A stretch of 64,000 bases of DNA. It comes from Phaeosaccion multiseriatum. Lineage: Eukaryota; Ochrophyta, other classes. The position numbers and the translations under genes are program-made. Of this stretch, positions 42,331 through 52,494 are shown one piece after another (positions within the stretch are counted from its first letter, which is position 1; the number at the start of each line of letters is the position of its first letter). The notes under the pieces were generated by a model, which was not told the origin of the DNA, ran no database searches, and was given only the letters and a program-made list of their open reading frames with translations. Location of the stretch: the NCBI GenBank assembly GCA_965112735.1, contig OZ218964.1, positions 496,001 to 560,000 of the forward strand. The letters are read 5' to 3'.

Positions 42331-44532
42331 TCACCCCACGGCCGCCCCCTTCTCGTCACGACGCAGAGACAGGCGCTGCATGTAAAGCTCGCAGCGGCCC
42401 TGATACGCGGCTTGCAGCGCAATGAGGCCCGGGTACAGGCCAGCGCAGGCCTCAGGCACAGACCGGTACTCCTTCAGCCTCTCCTGCACGCCCCTCTCCA
42501 GCAAGGCCAGGTGCTCCACAGGCACCTCCACCTCTCCTCCTTGCTTGGCAGGGCACAGCCAAAGGATGGAGGCGCCATCTCGGCTCTGCAGTAGACAGGG
42601 GTCAGGGCCGGGTGCGTAACGGCGGACGATGGCCTTATCGCCTTCGCTCGTGCCTCCCGAGTCCCCCCCCTCATCCTCCTGCGCTGTGGCTGTGGCTGTG
42701 GCTGAGGCTAGCGAGCGAGTGAGTCTCTTGGCGAGCAGAGTCAGCGTGCGAGGGGAGGGGCGGTACACCACGACCCCCCCGTCCTCTACCTCTGACACCG
42801 TCGTTCCGCCCAAGTGCACCACGTCTGCGGCTGCTCCACACTCGCGTTGCTCCAGCCCCTCCCCCTCTTGCTGTATCACCAACTTGTCCTCCTGCCGGGC
42901 CTCTCGGAGCATGTGGGAGAGCCGCGCGGGCACGTCGGGTGCGAGCAAGAGGGCACCACTCGGCACCACAGCCACGCTGCGCTCGTGAGCCACCACGCTG
43001 AGCAGAAGAGCCCACAGAGAGGACAGGGGAGAGGAGAGGGTGCTGGAGGAGGTGCCCTGGTACAAGGGCAGGCAGGACTGGCCTAGGACAAACAGCATGG
43101 TATCCTCGATGCGCTCGGAGGCGCACCCAAAGGCGACGTCCACGCCCCAGTGCGCTGCGGCGGCGTGCAGGCGAGCAGCTCCGGCCATTGCCTCTTCGTT
43201 TTGGACAAAGGCAAAGAGCAGTAGGGAGTCGGATGAGTCCCCACTCTCGTTTTTGCCACCGCCACCGCCCGCCCCTCCCCCCCCCCATTGCTGCTTCTGT
43301 GCCAAGTAGTCTCCCACCGGCCACCAAAACTCGTGCACCATTTCCGCCACGCGCTTGCCGAGAACGTTGCGCATGTGTCGCAGCAGGAAGCGGCCCACGC
43401 ACTCCTTGTCCTCCCCGCAGCCGCTTGGCTCCTTGGTGCCCCCCGGGAGCACCAGGGACACATCCCGACGCAGCAACCCGTGATCCTCATGCAAGGCCTC
43501 GTGGGCAAGCGCCAAAAACTCCGCATCGTCTTGCGTCTGTTCCTCTGCGGCTCCCAGGGGGAAGCGGAAGTGGCTGATGTGGGCATCTCCCTCCCCCAGC
43601 AGATTGAAGGCGTGTGTCTGGCGACAGGCTTCCTCCAGGAAGTCCCTCGGCGGGCGGTAGTCATACACGGCGTTGCGGTGGGTGGGAAGGGAGTCGACAC
43701 CGTCCTTTCCCCGATCCCTGTGCAGGCAAAGATAGTTGCCCAGCTCGATGCCGAAGTCCTTGGCACACGTGTAGCCCGCAGCCTCGAGGCTGGCCAGCAC
43801 CTCCCTGTGCTCCAGGCACTCCAAATGGCAGTGCTCGAACTCAAGCACCGCAGGGTAGGGCTGGAAGGGGGGGAGGAGGGGGGGGGGTATGAGATTCTCC
43901 TGCCGGCGCGAGGTGTTGGGGACCCGTCCTCGCCTCACCTCTTTATCGAGCCCCCTCACAGCACTCGCTGCCACTTCCAGAATCATGTGCACAATTTTGG
44001 CGTCGTAGCCCTCTGTGTCGACCTTGACGTACGACACATTCTCTGAGTCCAGCTGGTGCGCGTCCAGGAGAGTCTGGTAGGTAGTGCAGGGGACGCTGTG
44101 GCCGTGCCAGTGCGACTGCCAGCCCTGTGAGATTACCTCCCACTGAAGTCTCTGCGTGGAGGAGAGCCCCTTGGCCCAGAAGGGAAGGCCCCCGTCCCCC
44201 TCCTCCTTCTCGATCTTGTCTTCGTCGATGCTATACAGCACCCCTTGGCCGTTTTGCTCGCAGAGAAGCGAATGGACGAAGGAGTAGCCCTCGCGGTGGG
44301 GCAAGCGATTGAGGTAGGCCCGCTTTGGCTCCACAGAAATTCCTGTCCATTCGCGCTGCTCCAGGAACGTCTCGGCCAGGGTATCAAAGTCCGCAGTGCC
44401 AATCTCAATGAACACGCGAGCTGCAGAGCTCGCATAGAGCCGCGCGCCAGCGCTGAGCAGGACGAGCAGGATACGGCGCACACTTTTTTTTTCCATGGTC
44501 TCCCTCGCCTTCGCTGCGCTGCCTTCGCTCAC
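42331..44532 (-). CDS. FkbM-family methyltransferase-like protein with membrane anchor and large unknown C-terminal region
   Basis: SAM-dependent methyltransferase of the FkbM type (usually O-methylation of sugars or lipids; substrate unknown here). About 700 residues. An N-terminal hydrophobic segment (RRILLVLLSAGARLYA) suggests a signal peptide or anchor; the Met at 44496 may be the true start because it lies just before it. FkbM motifs: FIEIGTADFDTLAETF, GISVEP, YVKVDTEGYDAKIV, then AVLEFEHCHL after an intron at 43861-43938. That intron is 78 nt with GT-AG ends and keeps the frame open, so it could be retained. The last 400 residues have a Leu/Ala-rich globular stretch (LLFAFVQNEEAMAGAARLHA, VAVVPSGALLLAPDV) that I cannot assign. 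One copy of the dispersed 18-bp word is coding here (DKLVIQQEG, about 42870). Confidence 0.8.
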   Translation of the reverse strand: MSEGSAAKARETMEKKSVRRILLVLLSAGARLYASSAARVFIEIGTADFDTLAETFLEQREWTGISVEPKRAYLNRLPHREGYSFVHSLLCEQNGQGVLYSIDEDKIEKEEGDGGLPFWAKGLSSTQRLQWEVISQGWQSHWHGHSVPCTTYQTLLDAHQLDSENVSYVKVDTEGYDAKIVHMILEVAASAVRGLDKEVRRGRVPNTSRRQENLIPPPLLPPFQPYPAVLEFEHCHLECLEHREVLASLEAAGYTCAKDFGIELGNYLCLHRDRGKDGVDSLPTHRNAVYDYRPPRDFLEEACRQTHAFNLLGEGDAHISHFRFPLGAAEEQTQDDAEFLALAHEALHEDHGLLRRDVSLVLPGGTKEPSGCGEDKECVGRFLLRHMRNVLGKRVAEMVHEFWWPVGDYLAQKQQWGGGGAGGGGGKNESGDSSDSLLLFAFVQNEEAMAGAARLHAAAAHWGVDVAFGCASERIEDTMLFVLGQSCLPLYQGTSSSTLSSPLSSLWALLLSVVAHERSVAVVPSGALLLAPDVPARLSHMLREARQEDKLVIQQEGEGLEQRECGAAADVVHLGGTTVSEVEDGGVVVYRPSPRTLTLLAKRLTRSLASATATATAQEDEGGDSGGTSEGDKAIVRRYAPGPDPCLLQSRDGASILWLCPAKQGGEVEVPVEHLALLERGVQERLKEYRSVPEACAGLYPGLIALQAAYQGRCELYMQRLSLRRDEKGAAVG

Positions 44533-44966
44533 TCCTACCGTTCCATCCCTTCTTAGAGTAAGGTCGCTGGTGTCATCGTCTCACCACCTCCTTGGTAAAG
44601 GGAGGAGGGAATTTACGGATTTACGGCAAAGTATCGATGTGGATTGTGCCTTGCCGGTTGGGGGGATCTCAGTAAGTCATTAATTGATTATTCTGCCCAT
44701 ACACCTTTTCTTCAAAGCCTCTCTGTCTCCCCTCTCTCCATCGCGTGTAAATACCTCTCTCTCGTGCTCTCTTGACTCTCTTACAATTCTCTTTCTCTCT
44801 CTTAGCCTCTGTCTGTCTCTCTCTTTCTCTCGATCGCCCCCTGCGCTCCTCTCTCTGAGTCCGACTTCTCCTCCCTTATTCTTGAGAACCACCACTGGAG
44901 GAGGAGGACCATAGGAGAAGCTGCGGGCAGAGGCAGCATCGGGGAGGAAGGAGCCAAGCAGGCAGG
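44533..44966. promoter_or_regulatory. Divergent promoter region of the FkbM and RPF1 genes
   Basis: About 430 bp between two outward-facing start codons; it must contain both promoters. It is C/T-rich on the plus strand (44740-44840). No specific element is recognised. Confidence 0.4.
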
Positions 44967-46553
44967 ATGAAGGAGCGGAATGCAATAAATCCGTCGGAAA
45001 TCAAAAACAAGATACGGCGACGGGAGCTGCACAAGAAGCAGAAGGTATAGAGGGTAGAGTGTTTAGAGCCGTCGTTGCTGGGGTACTCGGCACTCGTGCG
45101 TCGTGCTAACCACGCAAATGCTTATCCCGAACATCAAACAGACTGAGAAGAGCCAAGCAAAGAGGGACAGGCGGAAGAAAGCGAAGGAGGTAGAGGAGCT
45201 GGGGGAAGACGCCCCTCAAAAAAAACAAGTAAGACCTTCCAGATGCTCCAGAGCCCAAACGACGGAGCTGATTTTCATGCCTGCCCTACTGGCACTTGCG
45301 CCGGTCTGCTGCTCACATATCTGTCCCCACCCAACCCCCTCCCCGTGCAGACCAAGACCCTCGAGAGCACCCGAGAGGCGGACGTGATGGTGGTGACAGC
45401 GGACGACGAGGAGGTGTTCGCGGACGAGGCTGGAGACGAATTTGCCAAATTTTGGAACAACGAGAGGTACGCGTGCCTATCCGTCTCTCTGTCTCTCTCC
45501 TTATTTTGTGAAGACCAGGAGCAGAGTAAATAAAGGCGAACCTCTTTAGGCCCTGCTGACGACATCCCCCCCGCCCCCGTGCAACGCTCGCCGTGCTTGC
45601 TTTGCCCAACCAACCCCTGGTCGGTCGGCCCTACAGAAATGCGAAGATCATGCTCACCACGCGGCCGCGGCCGTCGAAGGAGCTGTTTCTATTCATCAGC
45701 GACCTCGTCAACATGCTTCCCAACGCCTTCTACTACCCCAGAAGTGAGTGAGGCCCCTCTCACGAGCTGTGGCACGATCCATGCTCGCTCATCCTCCCCC
45801 TTTAGCCATCCGTCCATGCCGGTTCCACTTCTCCTCAACCTCGATGTATTCGCTCTCCCGTATGCCCGTGCTTGATTCATTCCAACAGAGACGTATACAG
45901 TGGCGCAAATCACCCAGTGGGCCACCAACAAGAACTTCACACATCTCTTTGTGCTCTCTGAAAAGAGCAAGGTAAGGCGTCAGGCAGTCCTTGGGGGGGA
46001 GGGGGGGCGTAAGCGAGTAAGCAAATGTGGCACTCCGGCCCCAGAAGCTGAGCCAGGATGCTGTTGAATGCGCTTCATACAACCTCGGATCCGTGACCTC
46101 CGCCCCATGTGCTTCTACTTTTGGGCCTCCTCTGCCTGTTTTGTTGGCGGCTGTGACCTCCTCCCCACCCAGGTGTGCAACGGCCTCATCGTGGGGGTGC
46201 TTCCCGAGGGCCCCACGGCCTTCTTCAAGATCTCAAACGTGGTGCCCTCTGCAGACATCAAGAACTCAGGTACATGCAAGCACATCCACATGCACCGACC
46301 GTCTCTGCCCCAGTGAGACACCTGTCGAGGAAGGGGCCGCTCGCTCCTCGGCAGCCCGCTCCATTCGACTCACGCTCTCCCCCGCCCTCCCCCACAGGCA
46401 AGCCAACGGGACACAAGCCAGAGATGATCCTGAACAACTTCAACACGCGCTTGGGCCACCGAGTCGGCCGAATGCTGGGGTAAGTATCTAAACAGTAGGG
46501 TAGGTGAAGGTGTGAGCCCCCATCGCGACCAAGAGTAGCGCAAGCCAGGACTT

Positions 46554-46591
<38 letters not shown>

Positions 46592-47241
46592 AGTGGCTGC
46601 CCTTGCCGTTCGCCCCCAGTGGAGCTCACCCGCTACCCCCCCCCGCACACTCGTCTGTGTTGGACGCAGGTCCATGTTCCCCCACGAGCCGCACTTCAAC
46701 GGGCGGCAAGTAGTGACTTTCCACAACCAGAGAGACTTCATCTTCGTGCGGCACCACAGATACATCTTCAGGTCCGTTGTCTGATGGGGTGCTATCTGTG
46801 GCCCACGGTCTCGTTCATGTTATAACACTACTGTGTGTGTGTTGTCGTGTCGGTGTGTGCACAGGGGCGACAAGAAGGCAGGCGACGGGAAGGCGTCCGG
46901 GAAGGGCACGAGGACGGCGCTACAGGTCAGCGGGTGCTTAAGGGCTCAGCTCGAGAGGGCTCAGCTCGAGAGGGCTCAGCTCGAGAGGGCTCAGCTCGAG
47001 TCTGGTGCTGTGGGGGGGGGTGGGGAGAGGTCCCCAGTGTCATACTTTCGAAGTAGTATTCTATTCAGAGACTCATCCCTCTTGCACGCTTTGGCTTTGG
47101 CTTTGGCAGGAGCTCGGGCCTCGCTTCACCATGAAGATGCGCTGGCTGCAGATGGGCACGTTCGACACCAAGTTCGGCGAGTACGAGTGGATCCACAAGA
47201 GGAAGGAGATGGACACCACCAGACGCACCTTCCACCTCTGA
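44967..47241 (+). CDS. RPF1: Ribosome production factor 1 (Brix domain)
   Basis: Nucleolar factor needed for maturation of the large ribosomal subunit rRNA. Ten exons join in phase: 44967-45044, 45142-45228, 45351-45466, 45637-45743, 45889-45971, 46173-46269, 46398-46479, 46670-46771, 46865-46925, 47110-47241. The start [20 protein letters not shown] opens with the basic N-terminus of the family. The Brix domain follows: [91 protein letters not shown], then [18 protein letters not shown] and [18 protein letters not shown] at the stop. About 315 residues, normal for RPF1. Introns are 80-200 nt. AATAAA follows at 47315. It is the clearest single-copy housekeeping gene of the window. Confidence 0.95.
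46569..46588. repeat. Short (CT)n tract before an RPF1 acceptor
   Basis: Part of the pyrimidine-rich intron between RPF1 exons 7 and 8, running from about 46557. Confidence 0.6.
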
Positions 47242-47314
47242 GCCTCTCTCTCTCCACTTCTTGGCCGAGGAGGGGGGGGGCTGGACCGGCGCCGCGGTTG
47301 AGCTGGGAAGAAGG

Positions 47315-47320
47315 AATAAA
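47315..47320 (+). terminator. AATAAA polyadenylation signal of RPF1
   Basis: AATAAA lies 74 bp after the RPF1 stop codon. Confidence 0.55.
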
Positions 47321-47520
47321 CCACAAATCTTAGTTAGTGGGCGTCAAATCTGAGTTGGCCTCCGCTTTTGCCACGGCCTCATTCACCATTTTCTCTCTCT
47401 GAGCTTGAGTTAGCTGGAGTTTGATAATGACTTAGCTGGAGGGAGCTTAAGCCCCCCAGTAAGCCAAGGATTGCTCCTTCTATCGCAACCATCTAGCAAC
47501 CATGAGAAGAAGAACTCTGA

Positions 47521-47732
47521 GCAGGAAGCTTTGGGCTGGGGCTACTCAAGGCCGTCCTCTGCACGGTCGATATCAAGGAGCTGAAGACGAAGGGATATGG
47601 TCCGCTGCACTACCTCGCCGATGCTGACAAGAGCAAGGACACACGCCGCTCGGAAGGGAAGGGCACGAGGATGTTGGAGGGTGTCAAGCTGCTGAAGGAG
47701 TGCGGACTAAACGGGAAAAAAACGAAGCAGTG
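47521..47732 (+). pseudogene. Possible coding fragment (charged, Lys-rich)
   Basis: An open frame without an initiating Met reads LLKAVLCTVDIKELKTKGYG, then PLHYLADADKSKDTRRSEGK and ends KKTKQ-stop. Composition looks protein-like rather than simple-sequence. There is an in-frame stop just before it and no clear acceptor. I do not recognise the family; it may be an old gene remnant or a 3' exon. Confidence 0.3.
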
Positions 47733-47750
47733 AAGATGAAGATTGTGATG

Positions 47751-47929
47751 CGCCTGTAGTAGCGGTGCACAGAATCACGAATCACGCCTCCAGCGGCCAC
47801 CTTGTCGACACATTTCCCTGACTTATTATTACGCACTATGACGTCATTCACTGTCTTATTTCTAAGGCGCACCGCCCAGGATCACCGATCACGCCTGTAG
47901 CGGTGCACAACATCACAAATCACGCCTCC
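47751..47929. repeat. Direct repeats of a ~38-bp segment
   Basis: 47751-47791 and 47892-47929 share CGCCTGTAG, GCGGTGCACA, ATCAC and AATCACGCCTCC in the same order; a third partial copy starts at 47881. The segment lies between RPF1 and the CobW gene, in lower-GC DNA than most of the window. Confidence 0.7.
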
Positions 47930-48000
47930 CTCAGAATCACGTCAGGGGTCGAATGCTGATGAGGCGCTGGCTGGTTGATGAACCACAGCTCAAATGCCAA

Positions 48001-49257
48001 TCACGAAGCCTTCTTTGGCGGGTCTATGCCTCGGTGGATCGAGAGCTGTTCAGGCATGGTCTTGGGAATCTCTGCGGGTTTCGTACCCTCTCCAGCCTTG
48101 ACGTAGACCTCCTCGTCCACAGGTCCCCAGACGTTGGTCTTCGACTCGTCTTCGAGTTCGATGCGGTACGGATTTCCATTGTCCCAGGTCTGGATCACCT
48201 TGCCCGGAGTATAGGCGCCCCCCACGTTTGCAAGCACTTTATCACCTACTTTGAATCGAAGCGTTTGCGAGCAGACGCAATCAAGGAAACCCTTGATGAG
48301 CGTGTCCTTATCGAGATCGCGACCGATGAAGACAAAGCAGTTTTCGCGCTCCTCACCGCTCCACGTAGCATCCGCAAAGCCACCTGCAAAGAGCATGCCT
48401 ACGCCCTGGAAAACAAACTTCTCATCCTTGCCAGCCACATTCAATACACCCTTGTACCGAAACAAGTCTGCGCCCATCGTCTGAATGATAGCGCCAATCC
48501 AGGACTGTAGCTTGTTGACGTTCAGGTGACCTGCAAACTTGACGCTGGTCGATGAAACTCGCGGATCGTGCTCGTGCTCCTGGTCGGTGTTGAGAAACTC
48601 TGGGTCCATCTCGAGAGTCTTCTTCACGTCGAATGCGCTGATGCCGATCAGTAGATTAGGATCAACCTTGCTCTGAAGCGTTCTCAAAATCTTCGCCTCG
48701 GTATTGTGCATACGCAAGCGCTTCTCAATAGCCTCAAGCTCTTTCTCATCGGTCACAAGATCCGTCTTGTTGAGCAGAATGCGGTCTGCAAACGCAACTT
48801 GTTCCTGGGCCTCGTTCTCAACGCCTTCGGGTTTCTCGTCGTCAAGGCGCGCGACAATGTGCTTCGCGTCAACGAGAGTGATGATGCCGTCCAACTTGTA
48901 GTGCTCCTGGATCCAGTCGTCGACGAAGAAAGTCTGTGCTACCGGAGCAGGGTCAGCCAGGCCAGTCGTCTCGATGATGACTGCGTCGAACTGTGAAACC
49001 TTGGACCACAAATTCTTAAGCGCCACGACCAAATCACCTCGTACGGTGCAGCAAATGCAGCCATTCATGACTTCGATGATCTCTTCCTCAGCATTTTCAG
49101 ACAGAATGCGCTCGTCCACACCGACTTCCCCAAACTCGTTCTCAATGATGGCGAAACGCAGACCGTGCGTCTTGTCTTCCAGAATATGGTTTAGGAGGGT
49201 TGTCTTACCCGCGCCAAGGAATCCAGTCAGGATAGTGACAGGCACTTGAGGTCTCAT
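48001..49257 (-). CDS. CobW/COG0523 family metal-chaperone GTPase, intronless
   Basis: GTPase that hands zinc or cobalt to target proteins. 418 residues from the Met at 49257; an upstream Met at 49308 would add 17 residues before the strand that normally opens the domain. Motifs: Walker A GFLGAGKTTLLNHIL, switch region ENEFGEVGVD, metal-binding CxCC in GCICCTVRGDL, Walker B-like VIIETTGLADP, and NKTDLV for guanine recognition. The CobW C-terminal domain follows (SSTSVKFAGHLNVNKLQSWI, FVFQGVGMLFAG). The last 80 residues (VGDKVLANVGGAYTPGKVIQ, WDNGNPYRIELED) look like an added small beta-barrel of Tudor type. The gene has no introns, unlike its neighbours, and is less GC-rich; retroposition or transfer is possible. 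The upstream 200 bp has a T-run at 49335-49345. Confidence 0.92.
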   Translation of the reverse strand: MRPQVPVTILTGFLGAGKTTLLNHILEDKTHGLRFAIIENEFGEVGVDERILSENAEEEIIEVMNGCICCTVRGDLVVALKNLWSKVSQFDAVIIETTGLADPAPVAQTFFVDDWIQEHYKLDGIITLVDAKHIVARLDDEKPEGVENEAQEQVAFADRILLNKTDLVTDEKELEAIEKRLRMHNTEAKILRTLQSKVDPNLLIGISAFDVKKTLEMDPEFLNTDQEHEHDPRVSSTSVKFAGHLNVNKLQSWIGAIIQTMGADLFRYKGVLNVAGKDEKFVFQGVGMLFAGGFADATWSGEERENCFVFIGRDLDKDTLIKGFLDCVCSQTLRFKVGDKVLANVGGAYTPGKVIQTWDNGNPYRIELEDESKTNVWGPVDEEVYVKAGEGTKPAEIPKTMPEQLSIHRGIDPPKKAS

Positions 49258-49953
49258 GCTTTTTGTTTTGTGTGAAGATCGGCAAGATCGTTTCACGTGC
49301 CACCACAAACCACTGCTGCAGTTTTTGATCGTTGTTTTTTTTTTTGCGTCAAGTTGGGCGCGTTGCGCGTTCTTGCGTGGGAGCGGTTCCGCGCCCGGAT
49401 GGGGTGGACATAAAACATAGAATATCGGGTGGGGGGCGGCCGGACGGACGGATGGGGAAGGAGGAAGATGCTCCTCGCGTTCACTGCGTCCCCCGACACC
49501 TAATATTACCTATATGCCTTCGTCTCAAGCGCTCTCTCTCTCAATCAATGAATACTTACACGTGTTTATTTTGTGTAAGGGGGGGTACATGCGATTTCCA
49601 GGGGGTGCCAAAGCAGGGCGGGCAGACGCGTCTGCCTCGCCCTTACTCCCATCCACCCCGTTGGATTCCCGATACTCCCACCAGTCCCCCCGGGCCGGGC
49701 GGGTGGGGAAACTTTTGCTGTCACTGCCGTCTCCTTCTACGCGGTGAACTGCTGGGCTGCCCCCTTCGCTGTCCTCCTCACCGCGCTGAGCTCTTCGGCA
49801 CTTGCTACAACTCTTGCGACGCTGGACTCGCGTCGCCTCGCTCCTCTTTGCACAGGAGTGATTGCTAAGTGCTGACTCCTTGTACCCCGGCGGGGTGAGC
49901 CTCGCCGTAGGCTGTTGGGCCTTCGCGTCAGTCCTTTTTCTCCTTTCATCTGC
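49258..49953. other. Intergenic region upstream of the CobW gene
   Basis: Contains the presumed CobW promoter. ORFs here are short and show no family features; nothing else is seen. Confidence 0.4.
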
Positions 49954-51282
49954 CTATTCTTCACTACTTGAAGACTCGTAAACTCGCTCTGCTCGAAAAA
50001 CTACCTTTGCCGCCCCCACGCGGAGAGATGATTTTTGGCGCAATACAAAGTTTTTGATCTGGTGCCATTTGGGCCTCATAAGCCAATAGCACATCGTACG
50101 CTTCTTTTCGGTGAGGAGCGGGTTCGCTGCTGCTGCTGCAAAAGCTGTTCCTCCTCCGCTGGCGGGGCCGGCAGCTTGCCCTGCTTGTCTCACCCATCCT
50201 GCCTGTCCGCTCTCTGGCCCGCCGCCCTGCCCCCCGCTTCCCCTTCCCCTCCCCCCCCTCCGCCCATGTCAGCGCTTTGGCCGTACCCAACACGGAGGTG
50301 CATCTTGTGTGCGCATGTGTCGCCGCGAGCGTGTCCCGCGTCCCTCTCGTAGAGCTCTCCCTCACCCCCCTCCTTCCTCTCCTCCTCCTCCTCCTCCTCC
50401 TCCTCCTCCTCCTTCTCCTCTCCGTCCTCCCCATCAAGGTCAAACTCGTCTGAGTCGTCCTCGAAAACGGTCTCTCTGACGGAACCGCGTAGCTCCCCTC
50501 CCCCCTCTGTCTCCCTGTCGCAACTCGTCGCCAACGGACGGAATATGAAACTGAGACGGAGGGGATGGACATGGCGATGGGTATCGGCTCTCGCTGAGCA
50601 CGGCGCTCTTGCCGAAGGGGCTAGTGTTATCTCTTCGCTCCTGCTCCTGCTTGAGGGCGTTCTCCCCCCGCGGACTCGCTGAACAGAAAAGCCTCTTCCG
50701 CCTCCGCGGCCATCGCTAGTGACGCTCGCTCTTCCTTCAGTCTCTGCTCTTCTTCTTCTTCTTCTTCTTCTTCTTCTGCTGCTGCTGCTGCTGCTGCTAC
50801 TTGCTCTTTCCTCTGTCTCTCCTTCTATGCTGCTGCTACTGCTGCCTGTCTCTCCGCCTCCGCCGCTATCCCCCTCTCCTCCTCCTCCGCCGCCGCTCTT
50901 CTCCTCTCCTCCTCGCCAAGTCCCGCTGGGCTGCAAACGATCTCACGAGCACCTGCGGCAGCAAAGCGAGGGGAAGGACAAACGTGAGGGGGGGTGGGGC
51001 TTTCCCCGGGGTTCCCGAGGGACGAAGGGCGTGAAGGGCGTGATGACTCACCTGCATGTCGGGGGCCTTGGGGCAGGGGGTGCGGGTGCCCAGGTTGGCG
51101 AGCGAGCAAGGAAGGGAAGCGACCCACGAGCACTGCATTGACTGTGTGGACATGCCTCTGGCTGAGCCGCGGAGGGAGCGAGCCGAGGGAACAAGTAAAG
51201 TGGGCTCTTGTTCTTCGTGGTTATATGTCCGTCTCTCTCCAGCTGCCATAGCTACTATGGTAGAGGGGGAAGACAAAGCCAC
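49954..51282 (-). CDS. Doubtful low-complexity gene (acidic and Arg/Ser-rich)
   Basis: A possible first exon starts at 51282 (MALSSPSTIVAMAAGERRTY) and ends at about 51051 at a good donor (CAG|GTGAGT). A following exon could start at an acceptor near 50958 (CCGCAG|GTG). Downstream, one frame gives an Arg/Ser-rich run and then an acidic stretch (FEDDSDEFDLDGEDGEEKEE, about 50465-50410). Two frames stay open to stops near 49954-49964. The frames cannot be chosen without transcripts, and simple repeats may explain the ORFs. Confidence 0.25.
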
Positions 51283-52494
51283 CGGCCCCGGTGTGGCCCT
51301 CGAACGTCAAACCTCCCACCCTCGCCGCTTGTCATCCGAGCTGCACAGGCCCATCAGCTATGTGCGCCAGCTAGGACACGGGAGTTGGGTGGGCTGCCGC
51401 ACAGGAGCGATACACACCTGATCGGCGAAGACAGCAAGACAGTGGGTAAAAATCGAGGGATGGAGGGACCCGGCAACTGCTCAGACCTCGAACATACCCC
51501 TTCCTCCCGCCCCCGTCGCTGTTCGATAGGACTCCACGCTAAGGAAGGACAGCGACCCACCCCGGGGCCTCCCCCTCTGCCAAGCAGTTCACCCACGCTC
51601 ACCTTCATTGAAGTTTCTGATTACTGTGACATCAATTTCGCTGGGGAAGAGCGAAGAGCGTGCAAAGAGCAAGCAGACGAGGAGTGTCACGAGTGTAAGA
51701 AAAGGACATATCGACGCAAGAATAGGCGAGATGGGAAGTTGCTGACGCACACCTGTAAAACATTGTCCCGATAGCATACTAAGCACGTTGGATAGGTCAC
51801 AGAATACAGTCTTCCACGGGGGTTTACACTGCACCTGCTCCTGTTCACAGGAGACACTCTGGACAACAACCTAAAACCTACCCTGTCGTAACACTACCGT
51901 ATAAAGCAGGGCAATGGCAGACACCTGGAACATATTCCCTCGCGTGAATACTTGCTTACGCGTTGGACATGTGCGATAAACTTATCCACAGGAAGTGTTC
52001 CCTTCATGAAGTTACAAGTCCTGCAACAAGAAACACATTGTCGTCATCATCATGATCTACACCGGTATATTGCTTACAGCTTTCGCGCTCCTCCTTTGAC
52101 CATCCACCACAGTAGTGACATGGAGCAGAGGTTATTCGTTGGAAGCTGCTCTTAGTGATGTGTACCTTTATCCCACGGCGCGCTGCTTGAGTCAGAAAAA
52201 CGCTCCATCGTTAACTTGAACTGAACTTGCGATTCACTACATATGTCTTGTACTTGAGGGTCTTCCGGTAGCGTCTCTTCTTCAAGGCAAGAGCGCGTTG
52301 GGGATCAAATGCCGTGGCTGAGACGGCCTCTTCGCAGGCAGCTTGCTCCAAAGGCCACTTACATTTTCCTGGAAGGTCACGTCCATTTGTGAGTAGGATT
52401 CAAAGCTCGCTCAGTTTGAGCTTGCTTGCCTTGTGTGCGTACTATATACACTAAGGCGAGCCGCTACCAGTGTTTGCGTATTACGAAGGCTACG
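51283..52494. other. Region without recognised genes
   Basis: Short ORFs on both strands, none with family features. AT content is higher than in the first 40 kb. It should contain the promoter of the LRR-KAP gene near 52400-52494. Confidence 0.4.

Larger units (their letters stand above)
3224..42885. repeat. Dispersed ~18-bp word, core TTGGTGATACAGCAG
   Basis: Copies or close variants at about 3224, 3801 and 3812, 9408 and 9424 (reverse), 10222, 11828 (reverse, variant), 14163, 17582 (reverse), 19620 (reverse), 19781 (reverse), 27155 (reverse), 28290 and 28312, and 42869 (reverse). Coding copies read as QLVIQQ or VGDTA; intronic copies are near CAG-type repeats. None was seen from 43 to 64 kb. 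Confidence 0.8.

Noticed and set aside
42103-42594. Plus-strand ORF opposite the FkbM C-terminus
   Set aside because: Antisense shadow; the minus strand has a 700-residue frame with FkbM motifs.
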